64,000 bases of DNA from Armatimonadota bacterium (GTDB lineage Bacteria; Armatimonadota; Zipacnadia; UBA1398; JAKPQA01), in contig JAKPQA010000233.1 in the NCBI GenBank assembly GCA_029547025.1, forward strand, positions 1-64,000, written 5' to 3'. Below are positions 35,514-43,737 of the stretch, piece after piece. The position numbers and the translations under genes were made by a program. Positions within the stretch are counted from its first letter, which is position 1. The number at the start of each line of letters is the position of its first letter. Under the pieces are notes generated by a model, which was given only the letters and a program-made list of their open reading frames with translations, did not search any database and was not told where the DNA came from.

Positions 35514-37492
35514 CGAGAACCCCCTCCATCGTGAGTCGACTGCCGAGCCGCCATAGCCTCAGCCAGGCCGGGCACATACTCCACCCCATGAACCGCCTGG
35601 ACCGACGAGCCCTCCAGGTCACCGCCCACTGGCTCATACCGGCCACCGAGCTGACCGGCCAGGAACGCCTCCATGGCCGCGAAGAACGAGATCCGGTTCT
35701 CGGGCCGGACGAAACCGTGCCCCTCGTCTGGGTAGACCAGATATGTCACGGGGATCGACTTCTCCCTCATGGCCGCGACGATCTGGTCCGACTCCCTCTG
35801 CTTCACGCGCGGGTCGTTGGCGCCCTGGGCGATCAGCAATGGGCGACAGATCCGGTCGGCACGGGTCAGGGGCGATCGCTCCAGAAGCAAGGCGCGTCCC
35901 TCTTCGGTCGTGTGGTCGCCCACGCGGTCGCGCAGGACCGGCATCATGGGGATCCAGTAGTCCGGCACGTTCTCCATCAGCGTGACCAGGCTCGACGGGC
36001 CAACGATGTCGACTCCGCAGGCGAAGGCCTCCGGGGTGAACGTGAGGCCCACGAGCGTGGCGTAGCCGCCATAGCTGCCGCCGCTGATGGCGACGCGCTT
36101 GGGGTCAGCGATCCCCTCACGGACCGCCCACTCAACGGCGTCGAGCAGGTCGTCGTGCATGCGCCCCGCCCACTCGCGGTTGGATGCGTTCAGGAAGGCC
36201 TTGCCGAACCCCGTGGAGCCGCGGAAGTTGATGCTCATGACCGCGAACCCACGGTTCGCGAGCCACTGGTGGATGGGGTCATATCCCCAGCTGTCGCGGT
36301 ACCACGGACCGCCGTGGACCCACAGCACCAACGGCAGCGGGGCCGCAGGCCGTCCCGCGCTGTCCACGGGACAGTCGAGGGGCAGTGAGACATAGCAGAC
36401 AAGGTCGAGGCCATCGCGCGCGGGGATGACGACCGGACGCATCCGCGCCAGTGCCAGCCCCTCCAGCGCCGGCCGGCCGGTGAACAGGAACTGGCACGCC
36501 CTCGTCGCTCGCTCGTACCGGTAGTAGCGCACCGGACCGTTGTCCATGGTGTAGGCCACGATCCAGGAGTCGTCATCCATCGTGCGGCTGACCACCTGGA
36601 AGTCGCCGTCGACCACCTGTCTGAGCACATCGAGATCCCCGGCTATAGAGGGGTCCAGCGCGTGCCACTCCACCCGAGTCCACTCCGTAGCATAGGCCTG
36701 CGGTGTCTTCTCGGTTGGGTGCACCAACAGATCACCGATGTCGACGCGCGGATCCTCGGCGAGCACCCGCGAGGCGCCTGTCGAGAGATCCATCGCCACC
36801 AGGGCCCCGGTGTTGCGCCCGCGGCTGTCATACCCATACGCGACGCGCCCCGAGGCGTCGACCGCGAAGAGCTGAGTCGTCATCGCGTCCTCGGGGCCCA
36901 CCCGAAGCAGCACGCGGGGCTCGCGCCCCTCCTCAAACAGGTGGACCGTCAGGTCCCCTGTGGGCCCGTAGATGTAGCCCAGGCGGATGACGAACCCGTC
37001 GTCGGTCACGAAGCCGGCATACTCATCGTTCTGTCGCGCAAGCACTCGATCGCCGGTGAGGATGTTGACGCGGTAGATGTCGTGCCAGCGCGGATCGCGG
37101 TCGTTCAGACTGACCAGGATCTCGTCGGGGAACCGGTGACTGACGTGCTGAACCTGGGCGTGGATGCTCTCCAGCGGCGTCAGGTCTGCCGGGTCACCGC
37201 CTTCGACGCCCACGCGGTACACGTGCCAGTTCTCGTCGCCGTCGCTGTCCTGCACGTACAGGATATGCTCGGAAGTCTGCGCCCATTCATACCACTGGAT
37301 GCCGCGCCCCCTGTCGTGCGTAATGGCCCGTGCGGCGGCCGGATCGGCCGCCTCGGCCAGCCACACATTCAGTACGCCGTCCAGAGGAGCCAGGAACGCG
37401 ATCCACCGCCCGTTGGGACTCAGACTCGGAGCGGCCCGTTCGGGGTTGCCAAACAGGACGTGGCGCGAGATCAGGGGGACGGACTCAGGCAT
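35498..37492 (-). CDS. S9 family prolyl-oligopeptidase-type serine peptidase
   Basis: The 664-residue protein has an N-terminal beta-propeller (about 15-340) and a C-terminal alpha/beta hydrolase domain. The triad is Ser473 in SGGSYGGYA, Asp560 in QGANDPRV and His592 in DEGHGF, with the oxyanion segment WVHGGPWYRDSWG. This is typical of dipeptidyl/acylaminoacyl peptidases of family S9. No signal peptide is visible, so it is probably cytoplasmic. GGAGG sits six bases before the ATG. Its stop overlaps the GH78 start, implying coupling; the link between a peptidase and glycan genes may reflect glycoprotein use. Confidence 0.92.
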   Translation of the reverse strand: MPESVPLISRHVLFGNPERAAPSLSPNGRWIAFLAPLDGVLNVWLAEAADPAAARAITHDRGRGIQWYEWAQTSEHILYVQDSDGDENWHVYRVGVEGGDPADLTPLESIHAQVQHVSHRFPDEILVSLNDRDPRWHDIYRVNILTGDRVLARQNDEYAGFVTDDGFVIRLGYIYGPTGDLTVHLFEEGREPRVLLRVGPEDAMTTQLFAVDASGRVAYGYDSRGRNTGALVAMDLSTGASRVLAEDPRVDIGDLLVHPTEKTPQAYATEWTRVEWHALDPSIAGDLDVLRQVVDGDFQVVSRTMDDDSWIVAYTMDNGPVRYYRYERATRACQFLFTGRPALEGLALARMRPVVIPARDGLDLVCYVSLPLDCPVDSAGRPAAPLPLVLWVHGGPWYRDSWGYDPIHQWLANRGFAVMSINFRGSTGFGKAFLNASNREWAGRMHDDLLDAVEWAVREGIADPKRVAISGGSYGGYATLVGLTFTPEAFACGVDIVGPSSLVTLMENVPDYWIPMMPVLRDRVGDHTTEEGRALLLERSPLTRADRICRPLLIAQGANDPRVKQRESDQIVAAMREKSIPVTYLVYPDEGHGFVRPENRISFFAAMEAFLAGQLGGRYEPVGGDLEGSSVQAVHGVEYVPGLAEAMAARQSTHDGGGSRCPNG

Positions 37493-37522
37493 GGAGTGCC
37501 TCCGTTCGGGCGAGTTGACGCG

Positions 37523-38569
37523 TCAGATGAGTTTGGAGCGGACGATGCGAATGTCGTGGTGCAGGTTCAGATCCAGGTCCTGAGGCGATTGGAAGGGCAG
37601 CCCTCCTGGCGTGGTCCAGAGCCGCACCACGGGGTGGAGCGTGTTGCCGGGAGCGACGCGAGCGACGACCGCGATCTCGCCAGAGTCCAACTCGACGGGC
37701 ATGCCCGGTGGGTAGATGGCCACATTACGCGCCAGCAGGGCGGCGATCCGGGCATCGAACTTGCCCTGTCGAGCGAGCAGGTGCGCGAATGCCCGGTCCG
37801 GGGCCAGCGCGGGGCGGTGGTGGCGATCCAGTGTCAGAGCGGCGTACACGTCGGCGATGGCCGCGATGCGGCCGAACTCGGGGATCTCGTCGCCCTTCAC
37901 CCCGCGTGGGTAGCCGCTCCCGTCCAACCGCTCGTGATGGTAGAGGGCCAGGCTCCGCCCCAGCGGCGTGGCTGAGAGCACCTGCCTCAGCATCTCGAAT
38001 CCCGCTCGCGCGTGGACTTGGGTCTCGCGCCGCTCAACCTCCGACAGCTCGCGGCTGGCTTCGAGCAGGCCCTGGGGCACCCGCTGGTTGCCAATGTCGT
38101 GGACCAGCATCCCCGCAGCGAGGTTCTGAAGCTGCTGGTCGGTGTAGTTGAGCTCGCGGCCAAGGAGCACGGCCGTCTTAGCCGAATCTACCGCATGCAC
38201 GGCCGGGTAGGCCGCCAGGTGGTGAATGCTGACGGCCGCCAGGAGCGGCGGCGCTCCCCGGCGGACATCCTGCACCAGCCTGCGCGCCGCGTCCCGCAGA
38301 TCCGACACGCGGGGGGTGCCCCCCAAGGCCCGGGTCACTGCGGCCCGGCACGCGGCCGCCGTCTCGGGCGATAGGACGTCCGAGATCTCGACATCATCTG
38401 CCCTCGGATCCTCCACGTATACCCGCGAGACCCCAGCCTGCTCCAGCGCCTGCAGCACTGTCGGTCCCACCACCTGGCCCGAGGGCAGGAACGGATCGGG
38501 GCCCGGCCCAAGAACAGGGGCCGCCAACACGTCACCATAGTCCAGCTGCTCGACTGCCTTGAGAAGCAC
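37523..38569 (-). CDS. HD-GYP domain protein, probable cyclic-di-GMP phosphodiesterase
   Basis: The 348-residue protein has an N-terminal DUF3391-like region (LLKAVEQLDYGDVLAAPVL) and an HD-GYP domain (about 120-290): VHAVDSAKTAVL, LVHDIGNQRVP and HHERLDGSGYPRG. The HD and GYP motifs are complete; the usual HDIGK lysine is Asn here. Such enzymes linearise cyclic di-GMP. A GTG at 38569, preceded by AGGTGGGGGC, matches the family's normal start better than the frame from 38608. It is first in the leftward run that continues with the S9 peptidase 30 bases on. Confidence 0.88.
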   Translation of the reverse strand: MLLKAVEQLDYGDVLAAPVLGPGPDPFLPSGQVVGPTVLQALEQAGVSRVYVEDPRADDVEISDVLSPETAAACRAAVTRALGGTPRVSDLRDAARRLVQDVRRGAPPLLAAVSIHHLAAYPAVHAVDSAKTAVLLGRELNYTDQQLQNLAAGMLVHDIGNQRVPQGLLEASRELSEVERRETQVHARAGFEMLRQVLSATPLGRSLALYHHERLDGSGYPRGVKGDEIPEFGRIAAIADVYAALTLDRHHRPALAPDRAFAHLLARQGKFDARIAALLARNVAIYPPGMPVELDSGEIAVVARVAPGNTLHPVVRLWTTPGGLPFQSPQDLDLNLHHDIRIVRSKLI

Positions 38570-38612
38570 GCCCCCACCTGACTCCCCAGCACAAGAGGCC
38601 GCCAACACGGCC

Positions 38613-38623
38613 CATGGTATACT
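38613..38623 (+). promoter_or_regulatory. Possible extended -10 element before the TauE/SafE gene
   Basis: CATGGTATACT contains a TGG-TATACT extended -10 about 130 bases before the TauE/SafE start, in the gap from the divergent HD-GYP gene. No convincing -35 element is seen at the right distance. Confidence 0.3.
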
Positions 38624-38755
38624 CGACTCCTCGGTGCCCTACCCGGGCCAGTACCGTCCGCTGGCGGCACGTTGTGGCTGGGTTCGCTTCTCGGGCACCT
38701 ATCTCCTGGTGCCTGGTCCCGGGGGCCAACGCCCCGCAAGGAAGTGGTGGGCCGC

Positions 38756-39574
38756 ATGTCGCCTCGTCGTGCCCTTGCCTTTGGCGCCGCCGGTCTTGTT
38801 GCCGGCGCCGCCGCCGGCTTGTTCGGGATCGGCGGAGGCATCCTCTTCGTTCCCATTCTCACGGCGTTCTTCGGGAAGCGAACGCAGGACGCGGCCGCCA
38901 CATCGCTGGCGGTCATTATCGTCATCAGCGTGGTCGGCACGTTGACCTACCACTTCGGGCTCCAGCGCGCCGGAGGCGGCGACCTCCGGTGGGATCTCGC
39001 CCTCTACATGCTTGTCGGGTCTGTCGCGGGCTCCGCACTCATTGGCGTGCCCCTGGCCAGCCAGGTGTCGTCCGCCGCGCTGCGTCGGTACTTTGGGGTC
39101 TTCCTGATGCTTGTGGGTCTCCGGATGGCTCTGGCGCCCCACTACGGCGAGGGGGTGCTCCCGAGCAGCCCGCTTGTCGTCGTTGCGGGCGGACTCGTGG
39201 CCGGCGCACTCTCGGGCTTCTTCGGCATCGGCGGTGGCATCGTGGCCGTGCCCGTGCTCGTCATGGCCTTCGGGCTGGCTCAGAGGGTCGCTCAGGCGAC
39301 GTCTATCCTGGTGGCTGGACCCACGGGTCTGGCCGGCGTGATCCGTGCCCAGTTGACGCCGAACATCCACGTCGACTACCATGCTGCTGCCCTGATGGCT
39401 CCCGCTTCGATCCTCGGCACGTGGCTTGGCGCCCGGCTCGCGACCGCCTCGGCGGACCAGCCGCTTCAGCAGTCTTTTGGTGTCGTGACCGTCATCATCG
39501 GCGTGCGGATGGCCGGATTGGTACAGGCAGCCGCCAATCGCCGTGCGGCAGCGGCGGCTCCGAAGGAGGGCTAA
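38756..39574 (+). CDS. TauE/SafE-family sulfite/anion exporter
   Basis: The 272-residue membrane protein has the twofold TauE/SafE repeat: AGLFGIGGGILFVP near residue 20 and SGFFGIGGGIVAVP near residue 155, each followed by hydrophobic helices, about eight in total. The family exports sulfite, sulfoacetate or other organic anions. The ATG at 38756 is the first with the correct membrane start; AAGGAAG lies a little far upstream. It ends five bases before the GH4 gene, so the two are cotranscribed, but no metabolic link is apparent. Confidence 0.9.
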   Translation: MSPRRALAFGAAGLVAGAAAGLFGIGGGILFVPILTAFFGKRTQDAAATSLAVIIVISVVGTLTYHFGLQRAGGGDLRWDLALYMLVGSVAGSALIGVPLASQVSSAALRRYFGVFLMLVGLRMALAPHYGEGVLPSSPLVVVAGGLVAGALSGFFGIGGGIVAVPVLVMAFGLAQRVAQATSILVAGPTGLAGVIRAQLTPNIHVDYHAAALMAPASILGTWLGARLATASADQPLQQSFGVVTVIIGVRMAGLVQAAANRRAAAAAPKEG

Positions 39575-39579
39575 GTCGG

Positions 39580-40884
39580 ATGCGCACCCGGATCGTCATT
39601 GTGGGCGCGGGCAGCGCCAGTTTCGGCCCAGGCACTTTGGCCGATGTGCTGCGCCACGATGACATGGCAGGGAGTGAGCTCGTCCTCGTCGATGTCGACG
39701 CGGATGCTCTGGAGTGCCTGTGGCGGCTGGCGTGCCACATGAACCGCGAGTGGGGCAGCGGGCTAGCCATCGAGCGAACCACGGACTTGGCGCGGGCCCT
39801 CCCCGGGGCCGAGTTCGTGATCTCGATGGTCGAGATCAACCGCGACGCTCTCTGGCGCCTGGACATGACGATTCCGCACCGGTACGGGGTCATGCAAGTG
39901 CTCGGCGAGAACGGTGGCCCCGGCGGACTGGCGCATACCCTCCGCACGGCCCCGCTGGTCGTCTCGATTGCGCGGGCCATGGAGTCCCACTGCCCTGGCG
40001 CCTGGCTCCTCAACTACTCGAACCCGGTCCCCCGGGTCTGCCGTGCCGTCACCCGCTACACAGGCATCCGAACCGTGGGCTTGTGCCACGGGGTCGGTAG
40101 CACGCTGGCCCAGGTGGCGCAGATCGCGGGGCTCGCCGAGGCCGATGTGGACCTCAAGGTCGGGGGTCTCAACCACTTCCACTTCGTGCTCGACGCTCGT
40201 TCGCGGATCGACGGAAGCGACCTGTACCCAACACTGCGCGATTGGGCCGGCGATGCCGGGCGGACGGAGAGGCACCTGTGGGTCGACGTCTTCCGCGCGC
40301 TGGGGCACATGCCGTTCCCGAGCGACGACCATATCGGCGAGTATCTGCCCTACATGCATGTGGCGGCCTTCGAGCCCTGGGCCAAGTACCGCCACGACCA
40401 CTGGCTCCTCCATTGGCAGGGCCACAGCGATCGCCGCGAAGCCTCATGGGCTCGCGTCCGCCGGCTGGCCTCCGGCGAGGACGCCCTGGACGACCTGCGC
40501 CAGGGCACAGGCGAGCGTGGCGTGGCCGTGCTCCGAGCTATCGTGGCCAGCCAGAACAGTCAGGAGCTGGCCCTGAACATCCCCAATGAGGGCGCCATCG
40601 CGAACCTCCCGGCGGGTTGCATCGTCGAGGTGCCAGCCCAGGTCAGTGGGTTTGGCGTGCGCGGGCTTGCGCTCGGCGATCTTCCTCCCGCCGTGGCCGC
40701 CCTGTGCAGCATCCAGGTGCAGATCGCCGAACTGGCTGTAGAGGCTGCGGTCGAGGGGAGCCGGCAAGCTGCGCTGCACGCGCTGTTGATTGATCCAGTC
40801 ATCAACGACATCGACGTTGCCGGCAAGATCCTCGATGACTACCTGACGGTTCACGCCGACTACCTGCCCCAGTTCGCCCGGTAG
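39580..40884 (+). CDS. GH4-family NAD-dependent alpha-glycosidase
   Basis: The 434-residue protein matches glycoside hydrolase family 4, which uses NAD+ and Mn2+ in a redox-elimination mechanism. Seen are the Rossmann start (IVIVGAGSASFGPG), SNPVPRV for sugar contact, the metal-binding cysteine in GLCHGVGS and histidine in GGLNHFHFV, and EVPAQVSGFGVRG near the C-terminus. The last motif is common in alpha-galactosidase/alpha-glucuronidase (MelA/AglA-like) members. It is cytoplasmic. GAAGGAGG precedes the ATG. It probably processes imported sugars. Confidence 0.9.
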   Translation: MRTRIVIVGAGSASFGPGTLADVLRHDDMAGSELVLVDVDADALECLWRLACHMNREWGSGLAIERTTDLARALPGAEFVISMVEINRDALWRLDMTIPHRYGVMQVLGENGGPGGLAHTLRTAPLVVSIARAMESHCPGAWLLNYSNPVPRVCRAVTRYTGIRTVGLCHGVGSTLAQVAQIAGLAEADVDLKVGGLNHFHFVLDARSRIDGSDLYPTLRDWAGDAGRTERHLWVDVFRALGHMPFPSDDHIGEYLPYMHVAAFEPWAKYRHDHWLLHWQGHSDRREASWARVRRLASGEDALDDLRQGTGERGVAVLRAIVASQNSQELALNIPNEGAIANLPAGCIVEVPAQVSGFGVRGLALGDLPPAVAALCSIQVQIAELAVEAAVEGSRQAALHALLIDPVINDIDVAGKILDDYLTVHADYLPQFAR

Positions 40885-41011
40885 CGCGCCGTGCGCCCCC
40901 GTCTCCGACGAATCCCCGCACATGCCGCATCCCGCGTCGCCCCGGGTGTGGCATACCGACGCTAGACTATGTGCGCCGAGGCAGCCTCCTCGGCTCAGGG
41001 GGATTACCGCA

Positions 41012-41884
41012 ATGCAGACGCGTGTACCGCTGGCTCTCAGCCTGCTCTCACTCGCCGTGACGCTTGCTGCCTGCGGCAACACGAGCCCCGTCGACGCCGG
41101 CGGGGGCAACACCGGCGACGGGACTGCGGGGCTCTCGGTCATCCAGCAGGACGTGGCGGATCGCGTTGCCGCGGCTGATCAGGCCGCCGCCGCGCTCACC
41201 CAAGTGCTCGGGCCCACTGCCGATGCGGCGGTCGCGGCCCAGAGCCGGGCCATCGGCGCATCCGCCCGGAGCATGCAGGCGGCCGATGAGGTGCTCGAGC
41301 GGTTTCTGGGGACCGGCTCGGTCGAGATCGGCCTGCAACTCAGCCCACCCGGCTACCTGATCACGGTGACCAACGGCAAGCTCTTCGCGGGCACCGTCCC
41401 GGTGAACGGAGCTCTCACGGTCACGGGCACCATGGCGACTGACCCGAGGATCATCACAGTGGCCACGAGCGACTTCACCGTGGGACAGTGCACCCTGAGT
41501 GGCACCATCTTGGTGACCGTTCCCGCCGCCGGCGGGAGCATCACCATGGCGGCCACTGACCTGTCCGTGGCCTGGCACGGCGCGGCTGTGGTATCGGAGT
41601 TCAGTCTGAACGCCACGGCGACGGCAACGGACGGCGGGGGCTATGTCATCGACGGCAACCTCGTCGTCAGCATCGAGGACGTCGGCGGCGCCGAGTCGGC
41701 CGAGGTGACCGTCACGGCCCGGGGCGTCGAGTCCGGCCCGGCGACCGCCTACCCTTGCGCGGGCTCGCTGGCATTCACCTGTTGTGGCGAGCGACTGGAG
41801 ATCGTGTTCACCGGTGGCAGCACGGCGACCGTGTCCGACCGTGAAGGGCACTCGGCTACCCTCGCCCTGCCGGCATTGGTCTGA
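41012..41884 (+). CDS. Lipoprotein of unknown function, paralogue 1
   Basis: The 290-residue protein has a lipoprotein signal ending in the lipobox LAAC (Cys at about 21). A Gly-rich linker and an Ala-rich helical segment (about 40-90) follow, then a beta-rich body with TNGKLFAGTVPVNGALT. The closing segment GEREL-type CCGERLEIVFTGGSTATVSD ends in LPALV. It shares this plan with the gene at 42096, so the two are tandem duplicates. I recognise no named family. AGGGGG lies nine bases before the ATG. Confidence 0.75.
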   Translation: MQTRVPLALSLLSLAVTLAACGNTSPVDAGGGNTGDGTAGLSVIQQDVADRVAAADQAAAALTQVLGPTADAAVAAQSRAIGASARSMQAADEVLERFLGTGSVEIGLQLSPPGYLITVTNGKLFAGTVPVNGALTVTGTMATDPRIITVATSDFTVGQCTLSGTILVTVPAAGGSITMAATDLSVAWHGAAVVSEFSLNATATATDGGGYVIDGNLVVSIEDVGGAESAEVTVTARGVESGPATAYPCAGSLAFTCCGERLEIVFTGGSTATVSDREGHSATLALPALV

Positions 41885-41937
41885 CCCGCCCTGTCGCCTG
41901 TCACGGTTCGGGGCACCATCTATCGCGTCCGGGGCAA

Positions 41938-41953
41938 GGCCCGGTCTCGGGCC
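41938..41953 (+). terminator. Short hairpin between the two lipoprotein genes
   Basis: GGCCCG-GTCT-CGGGCC forms a perfect 6-bp stem 54 bases after the first lipoprotein stop. It has no T-run, so termination is uncertain. The rest of the 211-base gap shows no clear promoter. Confidence 0.25.
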
Positions 41954-42095
41954 CGCCCCGCACTGCATCTTGGGGCCGCCACCTGCCCGACGAACCCGGA
42001 GACGGCCCCAGGCGTTGCGGCAGGAGGTGTTGCGTACCACCCAACGAAATAACATCGCAGGACTCACGAGAATCGGGAACGGAGAAAGCTGGCCC

Positions 42096-42932
42096 ATGCG
42101 CACCGGCCTACTGACGACCATTGTGCTTCTGGTGGCACTGCTGTTGAGCGCGTGCGGGGCGGAACGGGCGGCCACAGGCGAGGCGAACGGCCTGACCGAT
42201 ATGCAGCAGCTGGTTGGCGAGCGCGTCGCCAACGCCGCCAGCACGACGTACCTCCTCGGCCAGATGGTGGCGCCGGCCCTTAACGCGCTCCAGAGCACGC
42301 AGGCCAAGGCGAGCGCTGACGAGGCACCGGCGCTGCAGGGGCTGCTCGAGAACGCCCTCGGGGACGGGGCCGTGCAGGTCGATCGCGAGCCGGATTCGCT
42401 CCTCTACTCGGTGACCGTGAGCAATGGCTCCATCTTCGGTGGACGAGTACCGGTGAGCGGGACGCTCACCTCCTCGGCCGTTCTGTGGGACCCGTTCTCG
42501 CTCTCGGTCAGCAGTGAGGGGCTCACGGTCGGTAAGGCTTCTGTAAGCGGCGCCCTGGCCCTCTGCCTGCCCGTCAACGATCCCGCCCTGGCGATCACGG
42601 CTCACGACGTGCGCATCGCCCAGGAGGATGGAGGGGCAGCCTGCAGGTTCGACCTCGACGCCACCGTGACCCCCAAGAGCCTGGGTGCCGTAGCCGTCAA
42701 CGGCACCATGGTCGTCACGGCCGAGGGCCTCACCCGGGCCGGCGACGTGCGGGTCACGGTGGTGGCTGAGGACCTTACGGCTCGCGTGGCCAGCCCGTAC
42801 CCGTCCAGCGGCACGGTCACCTTTGTGTGCGAAGAGGAAGAGCTCCGCATCACCTTCGATGGTAGCCGCTGGGCGAAGCTGTCCGACGGTGCGGGGCACT
42901 GGGTCGCCGTGCCCCTGCCCGCGCTGATCTAG
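42096..42932 (+). CDS. Lipoprotein of unknown function, paralogue 2
   Basis: The 278-residue protein has a signal peptide with lipobox LSAC (Cys at about 20). An Ala-rich helix (LVGERVANAASTTYLLGQM) and a beta-rich body with SNGSIFGGRVPVSGTL, GTVTFVCEEEELRITFDGS and LPALI align with the upstream paralogue. The duplicated cysteines differ, so the pair has diverged. GGAGAAAG precedes the ATG. Its stop codon TAG shares two bases with the stop of the convergent SOD gene (CTAG). The function is unknown; periplasmic or outer-surface binding is possible. Confidence 0.75.
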   Translation: MRTGLLTTIVLLVALLLSACGAERAATGEANGLTDMQQLVGERVANAASTTYLLGQMVAPALNALQSTQAKASADEAPALQGLLENALGDGAVQVDREPDSLLYSVTVSNGSIFGGRVPVSGTLTSSAVLWDPFSLSVSSEGLTVGKASVSGALALCLPVNDPALAITAHDVRIAQEDGGAACRFDLDATVTPKSLGAVAVNGTMVVTAEGLTRAGDVRVTVVAEDLTARVASPYPSSGTVTFVCEEEELRITFDGSRWAKLSDGAGHWVAVPLPALI

Positions 42933-43654
42933 CGGCGTCGCGCCGCCTCAAAGCGGGCGGCCACATCATCCCAGTTCACCAAGTGCTCCATGAACGCCGC
43001 GACCCAGTCGGCTCGCTTGTTCTGATACTGCAGGTAGTAGGCGTGCTCCCACACATCGCAGACGAGCAGGGGAATGGCGCCCCACTGGGTCAGGTTTTCG
43101 TGCTTCTCGGCCTGAAGGATCACCAGGCGATTGGTCTCGGGCACATAAGCCAGAACGCCCCAACCGGAGCCCTCCACCGCATTGGTGGCAGCCACGAACA
43201 GGCTCTTGGCCGCATCCACGCTGCGGAACTCGAGTGAAAGCGCATAGGCCAGTGGCCCCTGCGGGTCGCCCCCGCCTCCGGGCCTCATGTTGGTCCAGAA
43301 GACCGAGTGCAGCACGTGCCCTGAACCGTGGAACGCTAGGGCCTTGCACGTAGCCTTGGCCTGGCCGAAGTCGCCCGACTGGGCCATTTCGGCGATCTTG
43401 GCCTCGGCCTCGTTCAGCCCTTTGACATATGCCGCGTGGTGCTTGCCGTGGTGGAGCTCGACCGTCTGCTGGCTGTAGTAGGGCTCCAGCGCATCGGGAG
43501 CGTAGGGTAGGGGGGGCAACTCGTGGGGGGATGGGCCCTGGGCGGCCAGTGCCGCCGCACCCCCGGGCAGGATCGATGTCGATGCGGCGAGGGCTCCGGC
43601 CCCCGCGACTCTCAGGAACTCACGACGGCCTAACTCGGAACGGCGCTCCGCCAT
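42929..43654 (-). CDS. Tat-exported Fe/Mn superoxide dismutase
   Basis: The 241-residue protein is an iron/manganese-family superoxide dismutase preceded by a twin-arginine signal (LGRREFLRVAGAGALAAST, residues 8-26). The metal ligands are visible: His68 (VELHHGKHH), His116 (VLHSVFW), Asp200 and His204 (CDVWEHAYY). Most SODs of this family are cytoplasmic; the Tat signal implies export of the folded, metal-loaded enzyme to the envelope. GAGGGGAG precedes the ATG. The stop codon overlaps that of the convergent lipoprotein. Confidence 0.93.
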   Translation of the reverse strand: MAERRSELGRREFLRVAGAGALAASTSILPGGAAALAAQGPSPHELPPLPYAPDALEPYYSQQTVELHHGKHHAAYVKGLNEAEAKIAEMAQSGDFGQAKATCKALAFHGSGHVLHSVFWTNMRPGGGGDPQGPLAYALSLEFRSVDAAKSLFVAATNAVEGSGWGVLAYVPETNRLVILQAEKHENLTQWGAIPLLVCDVWEHAYYLQYQNKRADWVAAFMEHLVNWDDVAARFEAARRR

Positions 43655-43737
43655 GCTTCTGCTCCCCTCTCTGCGAGGTGCTCAACTGCTCAGAGCCAAC
43701 ATCTGACGCATGGCAGGAGGTTCCGGCGCGCCGCCTC

